A stretch of DNA of 60,968 bases from an uncultured Bacteroides sp. (GTDB taxonomy: Bacteria; Bacteroidota; Bacteroidia; Bacteroidales; Bacteroidaceae): NCBI RefSeq assembly GCF_958445495.1, contig NZ_CAUCSQ010000025.1:1-60968 (forward strand), given 5' to 3'. Positions 44,333 to 54,192 of this stretch are shown here, in pieces. Under the pieces are notes generated by a model. That model did not search any database. It was not told the origin of the DNA and saw nothing but the letters and a program-made list of their open reading frames with translations. The stretch's first letter is position 1. Each line of letters begins with the position of its first letter. A program made the position numbers and the translations under genes.

Positions 44333-45460
44333 ATGAAGAAGTTGAAGTTAATGACTATTGTGGGCACGCGCCCTGAAATAATAAAGATGTCGGCAATCAT
44401 CAAAAAGTCTGACAGGTATTTTGAACAGATACTTGTACATACCGGCCAGAACTACGATTATAATCTCAATGAGGTGTTCTTTAAAGACCTCGGCCTTCGT
44501 GAACCCGACTATTATTTGGACGTTGTGGGCGATAATATCGGCGAGACTATGGGCAATGTCATTTCAAAGGCCTACAATCTCATGGTGAAGGTGGCCCCTG
44601 ATGCTGTTATCGTGCTTGGAGATACCAACTCCTGCCTCTCCGTCATCGCTGCCAAACGTCTTAAAATCCCTGTTTTCCATTTGGAGGCGGGAAACCGTTG
44701 CAAAGACGAGAATCTTCCCGAAGAGGTGATCCGCCGTATTGTGGATGTGACATCTGATGTGAATATGTGCTATTCGGAGCATGCCCGCCGTTACATTCTC
44801 GATTCGGGAGTGAAGCCTGAATATACTTATGTGGTAGGTTCGCCGATGGCGGAGGTGCTGAAAAACTGCCGGAAAGAGATTGATGCTTCCGATGTGCTTG
44901 CCCGCTTGGGTTTGCAACCGAAGAAATATATTCTTCTGTCCGCCCACCGTGAGGAAAACATGGATATCGAAGCCAACTTCTTCTCTTTGATGAATGCCGT
45001 CAACGTTATGGCGGAGACATACGATATGACAATCTTATATTCTTGCCATCCTCGCAGCAAAAATATGATTGAGAAGCGTGGCTTCCGGTTCGATTCCCGT
45101 GTTATTCAAAGTCAACCGCTCGGTTTTTTTGACTATAACTGTCTCCAGCAGAACGCTTTCTGTGTGGTTTCTGATTCGGGAACAGTGCCCGAAGAAGCTG
45201 CCTATTTCAGGTTTCCGGCTGTAAGCGTCCGTACTTCTACCGAACGCCCGGAAGCGATGGACAAGGGCGTGTTTATCATTGGCTCCATTACTTCGGATGC
45301 TGTGTGCCAGGCGGTTGATATGGCTGTTGAAATGTACGGTAACGGCGATGATGCTTGTGATGTTCCCGCTTATGCGGATGACAATGTTTCTACGAAGGTC
45401 GTGAAACTTATTCAGAGTTATACCGGGGTTATCGATAAGATGGTCTGGAGAAAATCCTGA
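44333..45460 (+). CDS. UDP-N-acetylglucosamine 2-epimerase family enzyme (WecB/FnlC-like)
   Basis: The 375-residue protein is a WecB-fold non-hydrolysing 2-epimerase: TIVGTRPEIIKMSAI at the N-terminus, HTGQNYDYNLNEVFF, VLGDTNSCL, FHLEAGNRCKDENLPEE, SAHREENMD and SDSGTVPEEAAYF. In this cassette it would perform the last step, C2 epimerisation to UDP-L-FucNAc or UDP-L-QuiNAc. UDP-ManNAc formation is the alternative, but the adjacency to CapE- and RmlD-like genes favours the L-sugar route. Confidence 0.9.
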   Translation: MKKLKLMTIVGTRPEIIKMSAIIKKSDRYFEQILVHTGQNYDYNLNEVFFKDLGLREPDYYLDVVGDNIGETMGNVISKAYNLMVKVAPDAVIVLGDTNSCLSVIAAKRLKIPVFHLEAGNRCKDENLPEEVIRRIVDVTSDVNMCYSEHARRYILDSGVKPEYTYVVGSPMAEVLKNCRKEIDASDVLARLGLQPKKYILLSAHREENMDIEANFFSLMNAVNVMAETYDMTILYSCHPRSKNMIEKRGFRFDSRVIQSQPLGFFDYNCLQQNAFCVVSDSGTVPEEAAYFRFPAVSVRTSTERPEAMDKGVFIIGSITSDAVCQAVDMAVEMYGNGDDACDVPAYADDNVSTKVVKLIQSYTGVIDKMVWRKS

Positions 45461-45539
45461 AAACGATACCGGAGGCCTGTAGCGGTGTAAGGCCTCATGC
45501 ATCCTGTGATATTGCTTAAAAAGAAACAAGAAGAAGCCC

Positions 45540-47069
45540 ATGTCCCTGCCGTCCGGCAATAACTCGCGCATAGCGAGGAATACGATATTCCTTTATTTCA
45601 GAATGATACTGTTGATGGCAGTGTCATTATATACCAGCCGTATCGTATTGTCTACCCTTGGCATTGACGATTACGGCATATACAATGTAGTAGGAGGATT
45701 CATCGGAATGCTGGCTTTTCTAAATGGAGCGATGAGTGGATGTACGCAGAGGTTCATTACGATAGCGCTGGGAAAAGGGGATGAGGACGAACTGAAAAAA
45801 GTGTTTTCAACTTGTGTCATCACACACGGTTTGATTGCCCTTTTCGTATTTGTGCTTGCCGAAACGATAGGATTATGGTTCGTATGGGAGAAGCTTGTCA
45901 TACCCGAAGGAAGAATGGCGGCGGCAATGGTGGTGTATCAGTGTTCCGTTGTTTCTTCGATGGTGATGATAATGAGTTTCCCGTACAATGCGGATATCAT
46001 TGCTCATGAGAGAATGTCTGCTTTTGCATATATCTCTATTTTCGAGGTTTTTGTCAATCTTGGAGTCGTACTTGTTCTTGGCATCGGTAAGGTCGATAAA
46101 CTCGTGTTGTATGCCATTCTGTTAATGGTTGTAAAGATACTGGTGATTTCGGTTTATCGTATGTATTGCAGACGTCATTTCACCGAATCTGTTTTCCGTT
46201 GGTTTTTGGATAAGGACTTGTTGAGGGAAATGTTGTCCTTTACAGGATGGAATTTGTGGGGAGGAGTCGCAGGGACTTTAACGGGACAGGGCATGAACGT
46301 ACTTCTGAATCTTTTTTTCGGACCGGCTGTCAATGCTGCCCGCGGTGTGGCTGTCCAGGTGCAGGGTGCAGTGCAACTGTTTGCTACGAATTTCCAGACT
46401 GCGCTGAATCCTCAGATAATGAAGATGTATGTTGCTGGCGAACTGGACGATATGCACAGGCTTTTGTTCCGGTCGGCCAAGTTTACGTTTATGCTTCTGC
46501 TTTGCCTGATTCTGCCTATTATCATGGAGATAAACTATATCCTTAGGCTTTGGCTGAAAGAGATTCCTGAATATACGAATGTTTTTGTTTGCATCATGTT
46601 GGGTATTTCGATGGTAGATGCGATGTCAAACCCGTTTATGACCGCATCCGCAGCTACAGGCAGGGTAAAGCTTTACCAGTCTGTAGTGGGGGGTATTTTA
46701 CTGTCAATCGTGCCGCTTGCCTACATCGCACTCGAATTCGGCGGAGAACCCTATATGGTATTTATTATCCATCTTTGTGTGGCGTTGGCCGCTTTTGCCG
46801 TTCGCCTGTTTATCGTGAGCAGTATGATAAGCCTTTCAGTATGCGAATATATGCGTGAAGCGGTTATGCCTTGTCTGTATGTTGCAGTCCCGTCCGTAGG
46901 CTTGGCGGTGATATTCAGGATGATTCTTCCCGATAATTGGGGAGGAGCGTGCGGAGTTGCGGCTCTTTCCGCTCTGACTGTTCTTGTTTTTTCGTTTGTG
47001 GTAGGACTGACGGCGAATGAACGCCGGTTCATATTATCAAAATTGCCGGTTTCCCGTATTAAAAGATGA
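45540..47069 (+). CDS. Wzx-type oligosaccharide flippase
   Basis: The 509-residue protein has about fourteen hydrophobic segments and the polysaccharide-transport (MATE/MOP superfamily) pattern, starting with SRIARNTIFLYFRMILLMAVSLYTSRIVLSTLG and GIYNVVGGFIGMLAFLNGAM. It would flip the undecaprenyl-linked repeat unit to the periplasmic face. Its stop overlaps the start of the next gene as ATGA. A wzy-like polymerase lies downstream, completing a Wzx/Wzy pathway. Confidence 0.9.
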   Translation: MSLPSGNNSRIARNTIFLYFRMILLMAVSLYTSRIVLSTLGIDDYGIYNVVGGFIGMLAFLNGAMSGCTQRFITIALGKGDEDELKKVFSTCVITHGLIALFVFVLAETIGLWFVWEKLVIPEGRMAAAMVVYQCSVVSSMVMIMSFPYNADIIAHERMSAFAYISIFEVFVNLGVVLVLGIGKVDKLVLYAILLMVVKILVISVYRMYCRRHFTESVFRWFLDKDLLREMLSFTGWNLWGGVAGTLTGQGMNVLLNLFFGPAVNAARGVAVQVQGAVQLFATNFQTALNPQIMKMYVAGELDDMHRLLFRSAKFTFMLLLCLILPIIMEINYILRLWLKEIPEYTNVFVCIMLGISMVDAMSNPFMTASAATGRVKLYQSVVGGILLSIVPLAYIALEFGGEPYMVFIIHLCVALAAFAVRLFIVSSMISLSVCEYMREAVMPCLYVAVPSVGLAVIFRMILPDNWGGACGVAALSALTVLVFSFVVGLTANERRFILSKLPVSRIKR

Positions 47070-48313
47070 TTACCGTTACGGATAAATCGAAATGCTGCGG
47101 CTGTTCGGCCTGTGTGCAGCGGTGTCCCGAACATTGCATTGTAATGGTGGAGGATAGCGAGGGGTTTCTTTATCCGAAAGCGGATGTAAATATGTGTGTC
47201 GGTTGCGGATTGTGCGGGAAGGTGTGTCCTGTAATCGATAAAGGCCGTAAGCAGGAGCCGCTTGAAGTGTTTGCAGCCTTGAATCCCGATGAGGAGATAC
47301 GTTTGAAAAGTTCTTCGGGCGGTGTGTTTACGCAAATAGCGGAAAAGGTCATAGAAAAAAGAGGGGTCGTTTTCGGCGCACGCTTTAATGAACGATGGGA
47401 AGTTGTGCACGACTATGTTGAGACTAAAGAAGGGATAAAAATGTTCCGCGGTTCAAAATATCTTCAAAGCAGAATAGGAGATAATTATAAGGTTGTGGAA
47501 ACATTTCTGAAAGAGGGAAGAGCTGTTCTCTTTTCGGGAACTCCTTGTCAGATAGCCGGATTACGTAGGTATTTGCGTAAGGAGTATGACAATCTGTTGT
47601 TAGTGGATTTTATCTGTCACGGAGTTCCGAGCCCGGGTGTTTTCCGGACATTCCTGAGGGATGAAATAGATAAAGCCGCCTGTCGGGGCAGCGGGAAAGA
47701 GCCGTTTTTGCTCCCTTGCATTCCTCTCGTTTCCGGAAAGGAAAGACTGGATGGTAAGGGGATGGATATCAGGTCTATCTCTTTCAGAGACAAAAGAAAC
47801 GGATGGAAAAAAATCGGTTTTGCTCTCGTGTTCTCCCGACCGTCGGTTGCAGGAGAGGAGAATCCGGTTTTGTCTTCGTATGCATCGTTACATAAAAATC
47901 CGTACTTGCGCGGTTTCTTGAAAGATTTGTACCTCCGTCCCGCTTGCCATGCTTGTCCTGCCAAACATTTGAGCAGCGGCAGCGACATCACTTTGGGAGA
48001 CTATTGGGGAATCGCTTTTACTATGCCTGAATTGGACGACGACAAAGGTGTTTCCGCAATTACGGTGAATACGGAAAAAGGCGGGATTATGCTTCGTTCT
48101 ACGGATGTGCGGCTGAAAACCGCTTCTTGGGCTGATTTGATTGTCCGTAATTCGGCATTGGTAAATTCTGTGGCAGTTCCGTCTGGACGAGAGTTGTTTT
48201 TTAAGAATGACGGACAAACGTTTGAGGAAAAGATACGGAGGCTTTGCAGTGAACCGATGACTGTAAGAGGGTTAATCAAAAAGGTGCTTAAAAGGTTATG
48301 TCCGGCATGGTAG
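47066..48313 (+). CDS. Fe-S oxidoreductase, coenzyme F420 hydrogenase/dehydrogenase beta-subunit family
   Basis: The 415-residue protein starts with two 4Fe-4S ferredoxin motifs (CCGCSACVQRCPEHCI at residues about 9-24 and CVGCGLCGKVCPV near residue 50). A domain typical of FrhB/FpoF-like proteins follows (SSSGGVFTQIAEKVIEKRGVVFGARF, LFSGTPCQIAGLRRYL, DFICHGVPSP, ITLGDYWG). Bacteroides lacks F420, so the true role differs; members in surface-glycan loci sit beside pyruvyltransferases, as here. Its redox partner and reaction are unknown. Confidence 0.88.
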   Translation: MITVTDKSKCCGCSACVQRCPEHCIVMVEDSEGFLYPKADVNMCVGCGLCGKVCPVIDKGRKQEPLEVFAALNPDEEIRLKSSSGGVFTQIAEKVIEKRGVVFGARFNERWEVVHDYVETKEGIKMFRGSKYLQSRIGDNYKVVETFLKEGRAVLFSGTPCQIAGLRRYLRKEYDNLLLVDFICHGVPSPGVFRTFLRDEIDKAACRGSGKEPFLLPCIPLVSGKERLDGKGMDIRSISFRDKRNGWKKIGFALVFSRPSVAGEENPVLSSYASLHKNPYLRGFLKDLYLRPACHACPAKHLSSGSDITLGDYWGIAFTMPELDDDKGVSAITVNTEKGGIMLRSTDVRLKTASWADLIVRNSALVNSVAVPSGRELFFKNDGQTFEEKIRRLCSEPMTVRGLIKKVLKRLCPAW

Positions 48314-48472
48314 ATAATAAAGATGGAGTGTCATTCTCTTTACGGAATCGGGATGTATGTTGATATGCGGATGCGGTAGCTGTCTCGGCAACAGGCGGGA
48401 CAGCGGTTCCGGGACGTATGATTTTCCGGGAATGCCGGGTGCATTCCGGGTGTTGGAATCTTTTTATTGAAA

Positions 48473-49546
48473 ATGAAAATAGGAATACTGACCTTTCACT
48501 GGGCGACTAATTACGGGGCAGTCCTTCAAGCATACGCTTTACAGGTTTATCTGGAACATCAAGGACACACGGTCGGGATTATAGATTATAAGCCTCGGCA
48601 GTATGATGACACTTTGTATCGTTTTCTTCGGGAAAGAAAGTTTATGAGGTTTATCGATTATGTGCGGGATAAAAAGAAAGAGAAAGCTATGGAATCTTTT
48701 CGATGTGCAAAATTGAAGAGAACCCGAAGGGTCTGCACCTGCAACGAGATTGCTTCAATCGCATCTCGGTTTGATGCGGTTATTTCGGGCAGCGACCAGT
48801 TGCTGAATCCCGGTTTTCTTTGTAATGGAGACGGAAGGGGTAAAATAACTCCGTCTTATTTTATGGGTTTTCCTTATGCGGGAAAGAAAATAGGCTATGC
48901 TCTGAGTTTTGGCTGTGTGACTTATCCGGAACGGGAACGTGCGGTTGCTTCAAAATATATCGGTTGTTTTGACTGCATGAGTGTACGTGAAACATCGGGC
49001 ATGGATATTGCAAAATCTATGGGACGTGGGGATATTGTTGTTGTGCCGGACCCGACATTGTTGATGCAGGCTTCATTCTATCGGAAATTGGCAGCCGAGT
49101 GTGATAAGAAGATGGATTCTGCTTATGTCTATGGTTTCTTTATCCGCCATATCGACGAACGGAAACCTGTCGTCGAGGCTGCATTATGCGGTAAAACGGT
49201 TTTGTGGAATAATGAAGACGGGGATTACACGATGCAGGGTTGGTTGAGTAAAATAGATTCCGCAGAATTCGTGGTAACGGATTCATTCCATTGTGTGGTA
49301 ATGTGTTTGAAACTGCATACGCCGTTTGCCGTCGTTACTGAAATGGAAGGCAATACGGGGATGAACGATAGGTTTTATACACTGCTCGGGAAGGTAGGAA
49401 TGGAAGGAAATATTGTTTATAAAGGGGAGGCGGCAACTTTGCCTGCTGTAAAATCGGCCGGGATAGATTGGGAAAGAGTGGATAGGGTATTGGCTGAAAA
49501 CGGGGAGATTGGGAGAGAGTATTTGATGAAGGGGTTAAACGGATAA
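48473..49546 (+). CDS. Polysaccharide pyruvyltransferase family protein
   Basis: The 357-residue protein shows the polysaccharide pyruvyl transferase (CsaB-like) pattern: KIGILTFHWATNYGAVLQAYALQVYL at the start, ISGSDQLLNPGF, SVRETSGMDIA, VVPDPTLLM, and VVTDSFHCVVMCLKLHTPF near the end. It would add a ketal-linked pyruvate to a sugar of the repeat unit, which makes the polymer acidic. I start at the ATG at 48473; a TTG two codons earlier is less likely. It follows the Fe-S protein gene after a 159-bp gap. Confidence 0.88.
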   Translation: MKIGILTFHWATNYGAVLQAYALQVYLEHQGHTVGIIDYKPRQYDDTLYRFLRERKFMRFIDYVRDKKKEKAMESFRCAKLKRTRRVCTCNEIASIASRFDAVISGSDQLLNPGFLCNGDGRGKITPSYFMGFPYAGKKIGYALSFGCVTYPERERAVASKYIGCFDCMSVRETSGMDIAKSMGRGDIVVVPDPTLLMQASFYRKLAAECDKKMDSAYVYGFFIRHIDERKPVVEAALCGKTVLWNNEDGDYTMQGWLSKIDSAEFVVTDSFHCVVMCLKLHTPFAVVTEMEGNTGMNDRFYTLLGKVGMEGNIVYKGEAATLPAVKSAGIDWERVDRVLAENGEIGREYLMKGLNG

Positions 49547-49554
49547 CTGAGGAT

Positions 49555-50646
49555 ATGGCGGTTTTAGTTTTTGTGAGTCTTGTAGTGATATTCCTGACTT
49601 ATTTGGAATCAAAAGCTTTGTTGAAAAATGGAATGTTGGCAGGATTTGTCATCTTGACAGCGGTAATGGGGGTGAGATTTGAATATGGGAATGATTATGT
49701 GTCTTATGCACAGAAATTTATATATGACGGAAATATGCTGTTTAAATTTTCCGATTTGGCGGATGGGACCGTCAAAGACCCTGTATGGTTTTTGCTTAAC
49801 AGGTTGTTTCATCCGTTGGGGTTCCAGGTTTTTGTGGTTTTTCTTACAATGATAAACAGCATGGCTTATTATCATCTGGTAAAAACAAGCCTCCCGAAAA
49901 GTCTGTGGGTGTTCGGAATGTTTGTCTATTTGTTTACGAATTCATTCTTTCCGATGCAGCTTTCGATGATGCGCCAGGCTTTGGCTATGGCTTTAATTAT
50001 CTTTGCCGTACTTTATATATTGGAGAAGAAACGGTTTGTGCCTTTATTGTTGTTGGTGGTTTCCGCAGGTATCCACAGTTCGGCGATAGTATGTATTCCG
50101 TTCATTCTTCTTTTATACTTGGACTTCACCAAGAGGAAACCGTTGGTGATTTGTGGCTTTTTGGCGTTGTTTCTATTGTTCTTCGCTGCCAAGGATTTTA
50201 TTTTCAGTTTAATGTCAACCACTCTTAATTCATTTGACTCTCTGGAGAAATATGACGAAAAATATCTGTTGGGTGACAAATATGAGACAAGTGCGGCCAA
50301 ATCGTTCTTGGGACTGGCTCTTTATCTATTCCCTGTCATAATAAACCTTATCTATCTCGGAGCCTGCAAGGACGAGAGGAAAATAAAATATCTGGTTTTA
50401 TACCTCTTGGGTTCTTTTATTTTCTTGACTAACGAGATTATTCCTATGGTAGGTCGTTTGGCCTGGTATTTTACGATTTTTTCAATCGTGGCATTTCCCC
50501 TGTCATTTACAAGTATTAAAATAAGGTATGTAAGATATGCTTTTGTATTTTTATTTGTCTTGGTTACAATGACGGAATACAATGATTTCTTCCATGCGCT
50601 TAATTGGAGAGACGCATTTTTGGAGTTCAGAACCATTTTCAGCTAA
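49555..50646 (+). CDS. Wzy-like O-antigen/capsule polymerase, EpsG family
   Basis: The 363-residue protein is almost entirely hydrophobic, with about ten membrane segments, and shows the EpsG-like features GVRFEYGNDYVSY, MRQALAMALIIFAVLYILEKK and LLVVSAGIHSSAIVCIP. EpsG/Wzy proteins polymerise the lipid-linked repeat units on the periplasmic side. It starts 8 bp after the pyruvyltransferase gene. The identity rests on topology, these motifs and its place in a locus that otherwise lacks a polymerase. Confidence 0.85.
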   Translation: MAVLVFVSLVVIFLTYLESKALLKNGMLAGFVILTAVMGVRFEYGNDYVSYAQKFIYDGNMLFKFSDLADGTVKDPVWFLLNRLFHPLGFQVFVVFLTMINSMAYYHLVKTSLPKSLWVFGMFVYLFTNSFFPMQLSMMRQALAMALIIFAVLYILEKKRFVPLLLLVVSAGIHSSAIVCIPFILLLYLDFTKRKPLVICGFLALFLLFFAAKDFIFSLMSTTLNSFDSLEKYDEKYLLGDKYETSAAKSFLGLALYLFPVIINLIYLGACKDERKIKYLVLYLLGSFIFLTNEIIPMVGRLAWYFTIFSIVAFPLSFTSIKIRYVRYAFVFLFVLVTMTEYNDFFHALNWRDAFLEFRTIFS

Positions 50647-50708
50647 CAAGGACAGGGTGGATGAGCCGGTTCTGTTTTTAACATAATGACTAGATTGCAT
50701 TGAAGAAT

Positions 50709-51854
50709 ATGTCAAGACTGTATTTTCTTAATTACGGTTATAATCCGAACACTGCGGCAACGAATCGTGCTTTGGCCTATCTTAGGGGCTTCTCGGAGTT
50801 GGGAGTGAAGGCTGATGCGGTTTTCTTTCTGACCGATAATCAGAAGAGACGGATTACGGATTCTCTACCGAACATTAACATAGAGTATTATTGGGACAAA
50901 TGGTATTATATTGACAATAAGTATCTTAAACATATCTGTTATTTTCTGTTTTCGATATCTTTTTTCTTTAGGGTGAAACCGGAAGATACTGTCTATATGT
51001 ACAATATGGCCGATATGCTTCATCTTTTGTTGAAAAAGAAGGGGGTTCGTGTTTTTGTTGAAAAGACGGAGCATCCGGGTATGTATCCGTTGGGGAGCAG
51101 AATCTTCCGCCCTTCCATGAAACGGTATTTTAAAGACTGCTCGAAAGCAACCGGTATAATCACTGTCTCTACTGCGCTCAAACAGTTGTTTATCGAGAAT
51201 GGGGTTGACGGGAATAGGGTCCGGATTGTCAATATGATTGTGGATGAAAACAGATTTAAAGAGGTTGTGCCCGTAAAATATGAGCATCCGTATTTTGCAT
51301 ATTGTGGAACTGTCTCGACCTATAAGGATGGGGTGGATATTCTTTTAAATGCATTCTCTCTTGTTCATAAGAAGTATCCTGATGTAGATTTAAGGATTGC
51401 TGGAAAATTTGCCGATGGACAAGATGAGAAAAAGATACTGCGAATGGTTGATGATTTGGGCATTTCCGGTTCGGTGGTTTTTATGGGTGTGGTGCAGGCT
51501 TCTGATATACCGGCATTTTTGTCGGGTTCCATCGCTGCCGTGCTAGCAAGGCCGGACAATCTCCAGGCTAAAAATGGATTTCCGGGCAAATTGGGGGAAT
51601 ATTTGCTGTCAAAGTCTCCCGTTATTGTAACAGCAGTGGGGGATATTCCTTTATTTGTAAAAGACGGCGTTCACGGATTTGTCGTTGAGCCTGATGACGA
51701 GAGGGCGTTTGCGCAAAAGATGGAATGGGTAATGGAAAATCCGGCCGCTGCCGAATCCGTTGGGCTTGCCGGTGCGGATTTGGCTCATAGCCGGTTTAAT
51801 TATTTGAATGAGAGCGGAAAACTTATTGACTTTTTGAATAGCAATCTATCTTAG
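50709..51854 (+). CDS. Glycosyltransferase, GT4-like
   Basis: The 381-residue protein has the two-domain GT-B build. The N-terminal part begins SRLYFLNYGYNPNTAATNRALAYLRG; the C-terminal part has YCGTVSTYKDGVDILLNAFSLVHKKYPDVDLRIAG and the EPDDERAF segment in place of the classical E-x7-E. It would add one sugar to the repeat unit in the cytoplasm. I start at the ATG at 50709; a TTG at 50700 would add three residues. Its stop overlaps the start of the next gene by one base. Confidence 0.88.
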   Translation: MSRLYFLNYGYNPNTAATNRALAYLRGFSELGVKADAVFFLTDNQKRRITDSLPNINIEYYWDKWYYIDNKYLKHICYFLFSISFFFRVKPEDTVYMYNMADMLHLLLKKKGVRVFVEKTEHPGMYPLGSRIFRPSMKRYFKDCSKATGIITVSTALKQLFIENGVDGNRVRIVNMIVDENRFKEVVPVKYEHPYFAYCGTVSTYKDGVDILLNAFSLVHKKYPDVDLRIAGKFADGQDEKKILRMVDDLGISGSVVFMGVVQASDIPAFLSGSIAAVLARPDNLQAKNGFPGKLGEYLLSKSPVIVTAVGDIPLFVKDGVHGFVVEPDDERAFAQKMEWVMENPAAAESVGLAGADLAHSRFNYLNESGKLIDFLNSNLS

Positions 51855-53059
51855 TGAATACGATATTGTATGTTTTCCATTGTTCGACGATAGGAGGCGG
51901 AAGTTACTGTTTGTTGAATATATTGAAGGCTGTTGACAGGAGTTTGTACAAGCCTGTCGTATTGCTGGCTCATGACGGGCCTTTGGTTGAAGAGATAAGA
52001 AAATTGTCTGCCGAGGTCTTTTTCTATCCTGAAATGGACTCTGTGCCATATAATTTGTCGCTCATGAAACGGGGCACGATAGGGAGGTATCATAAAATAA
52101 ATAAGTCTTTGAATGGATTTGCAGCCATAGTGAAGAAAATTAATCCCGGCATTGTTTACTTGAATTCGATGATGCTTTATCCTTATCTGAGGCCGGCAAA
52201 GAAAGGGGGGTATAAAACAATAATCCATATACGCGAGCATTGGCCGTCTCGCGAACATAACATGCAGTTGTTCCTAGCTCAAAGATATATAAGGAAGTAT
52301 GCGGATTACGTTGTGGCTATCAATGGATTTTCCGCCGGACAGATACCGGGCGTCGAGCATAAGACAACAATCGTCTATGACTGGATTGATTTTTCGGACA
52401 GGTATAAAGAAATTCCTTTGAATGAGGTTTTCAAGGAAAATCTGGAAAATAAGAAAGTGTTTCTATTTACAGGCGGACAGGCTCCCAATAAAGGTGCAAA
52501 AGAGGTTGTCGAACTTTTTTCTGAATATCTGGCCGATGACGACTGGCGATTGCTCGTATTGGGAAATAGTGTGAGGGAATACGGCCATTCATGGAAAGAA
52601 CAATTTAAAATGTGGCTTTCCGACAAAGGCATTCGCAGGTTTTATAGTTATGAATTGGATAAAATTATTAAGAGGGATAAGCGTATCGCATGCATTCCGA
52701 ACGTTTACGAGATAAAGCATCTGCTCGAACAATGTTTTTGTCTGGTCAGCTATTTCACCATTCCTCATGCCAATTTGGCTCTGGCTGAAAGCATTGTTAA
52801 CAACACTGTTGCCGTTGCGGCTGAGACGGAAGAATCCGTTGAATATTCGTTGGGCGGGAAGTTGGCGTTCTTGTTTGAAATGAATAGCCGGCAAGGGTTT
52901 GTCGATGCTGTTCATAAAGCGGTTGAACAGCATGATGAGATGAAAGAGAGACTTGTCGGCTGTTCGTTCGTGGTAAGTGAAATGTTCGATAAGAGTGCCA
53001 ATGCAAACAAGCTTGGGCAGGTTTACCATATTGTTTTGCATAAAGATTGTGGTAAATGA
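51854..53059 (+). CDS. Glycosyltransferase, GT4-like, GTG start
   Basis: The 401-residue protein starts at a GTG that shares its first base with the preceding stop codon. The N-terminus NTILYVFHCSTIGGGSYCLLNILKAV has the glycine-rich acceptor loop of GT-B enzymes. The C-terminal domain includes LFTGGQAPNKGAKEVVELFSEYL and a region ending LVSYFTIPHANLALAESIVNNTVAVAA, which corresponds to the nucleotide-sugar site of GT4 enzymes. The sugar specificity is unknown. Confidence 0.85.
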   Translation: MNTILYVFHCSTIGGGSYCLLNILKAVDRSLYKPVVLLAHDGPLVEEIRKLSAEVFFYPEMDSVPYNLSLMKRGTIGRYHKINKSLNGFAAIVKKINPGIVYLNSMMLYPYLRPAKKGGYKTIIHIREHWPSREHNMQLFLAQRYIRKYADYVVAINGFSAGQIPGVEHKTTIVYDWIDFSDRYKEIPLNEVFKENLENKKVFLFTGGQAPNKGAKEVVELFSEYLADDDWRLLVLGNSVREYGHSWKEQFKMWLSDKGIRRFYSYELDKIIKRDKRIACIPNVYEIKHLLEQCFCLVSYFTIPHANLALAESIVNNTVAVAAETEESVEYSLGGKLAFLFEMNSRQGFVDAVHKAVEQHDEMKERLVGCSFVVSEMFDKSANANKLGQVYHIVLHKDCGK

Positions 53060-53121
53060 ATTTTGCGGAGTGCATATTGAGCGGGTTTTAACCGGGGCTC
53101 TGAAAAAAACGGCTGGCTGCT

Positions 53122-54192
53122 ATGAGAATTGTTACTGTCGGTTACCTTCATGGAAGCGGTGGCGCTGAACGTCAGATAATTATGCTGTCCAATGAATTGG
53201 CCCGGAGGGGGCATGATGTCCATCTGGTAGTGCTCAATGAATATAGGTCGCCATATGCCGTGTCGGATTATGTGAGGATTCATGATTTGACGAGTGTCGA
53301 ACAGGGGAAATATAGAATCGTTCAACGGTTTAAGGCATTTCGAAAAGCCTTGTCTGAGATTCGGCCTGATGTCACTATCAATTATAATTTGCAAAGCGCA
53401 TATTTTTCATTGCTTGTCGGAAAGGGGCGGACCGGCAAAGTCCTTTATTCGGAAAGGGGAGACCCCTATGATAAGGAATATTCCGGATTGCTGGGATTTG
53501 TGCGTGATATTACATGTAAAAAGGTGGATGCGCTTGTATTCCAATCTGAGGGAGCAAGGGATTTTTTCAAGATTGGTTCCAGGCAGAAAGCGATTGTTAT
53601 TCATAATTCTGTGGCAGTCCCGCAAGACAGATATCCGGTTGCTGGAAGAAGGGATAATAGAATCGTAACAGTCGGGCGGTTGCATCCTCAGAAGAATCCT
53701 CACTTGTTGATTGATGCTTTTGCCAGGATTGCATCAAAATATGCGGCGATTACATTGGCGTTTTACGGTGACGGGGAATTGCGTGATGAGTTGCAAAACA
53801 AGATTGACTCATTGGGGCTGGCTGGCAGAATTAGATTGAATGCCGGCAGAAAGGATATTTTTGACTGTATAAGGACTGCTCGTCTGTTTGTACTGTCTTC
53901 TGACTACGAAGGCATGCCTAATGCGCTGATGGAAGCGATGTCTTTAGGGCTCCCGTGTATTTCTACGGATTGCCGGCCCGGAGGGGCGAGGACATTGATA
54001 GAGGACGGGAAGAACGGATTTATCGTCCCGGTAAAGGATGTCGATGCTATGGCAAATAAAATGGCGTACCTGCTGGATAATCCTGATGTGGCGGAAAGGG
54101 CGGCGATGGAAGCCCGCCGTTTAGGAGAAACGCATACGAATGAGGCCGTATTTGATGAATGGAATAAATTCTTAAAAGAGGTTGTGCGATGA
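53122..54192 (+). CDS. Glycosyltransferase family 4 protein
   Basis: The 356-residue protein is a clear GT4 enzyme: MRIVTVGYLHGSGGAERQI at the start, VGRLHPQKNPHLLIDAFARIASKY in the middle, and the donor-site motif SDYEGMPNALMEAMSLGLPCISTDCRPGG with the E-x7-E pair. It transfers a sugar from a nucleotide donor with retention of configuration. Its stop overlaps the next start as ATGA. Confidence 0.92.
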   Translation: MRIVTVGYLHGSGGAERQIIMLSNELARRGHDVHLVVLNEYRSPYAVSDYVRIHDLTSVEQGKYRIVQRFKAFRKALSEIRPDVTINYNLQSAYFSLLVGKGRTGKVLYSERGDPYDKEYSGLLGFVRDITCKKVDALVFQSEGARDFFKIGSRQKAIVIHNSVAVPQDRYPVAGRRDNRIVTVGRLHPQKNPHLLIDAFARIASKYAAITLAFYGDGELRDELQNKIDSLGLAGRIRLNAGRKDIFDCIRTARLFVLSSDYEGMPNALMEAMSLGLPCISTDCRPGGARTLIEDGKNGFIVPVKDVDAMANKMAYLLDNPDVAERAAMEARRLGETHTNEAVFDEWNKFLKEVVR

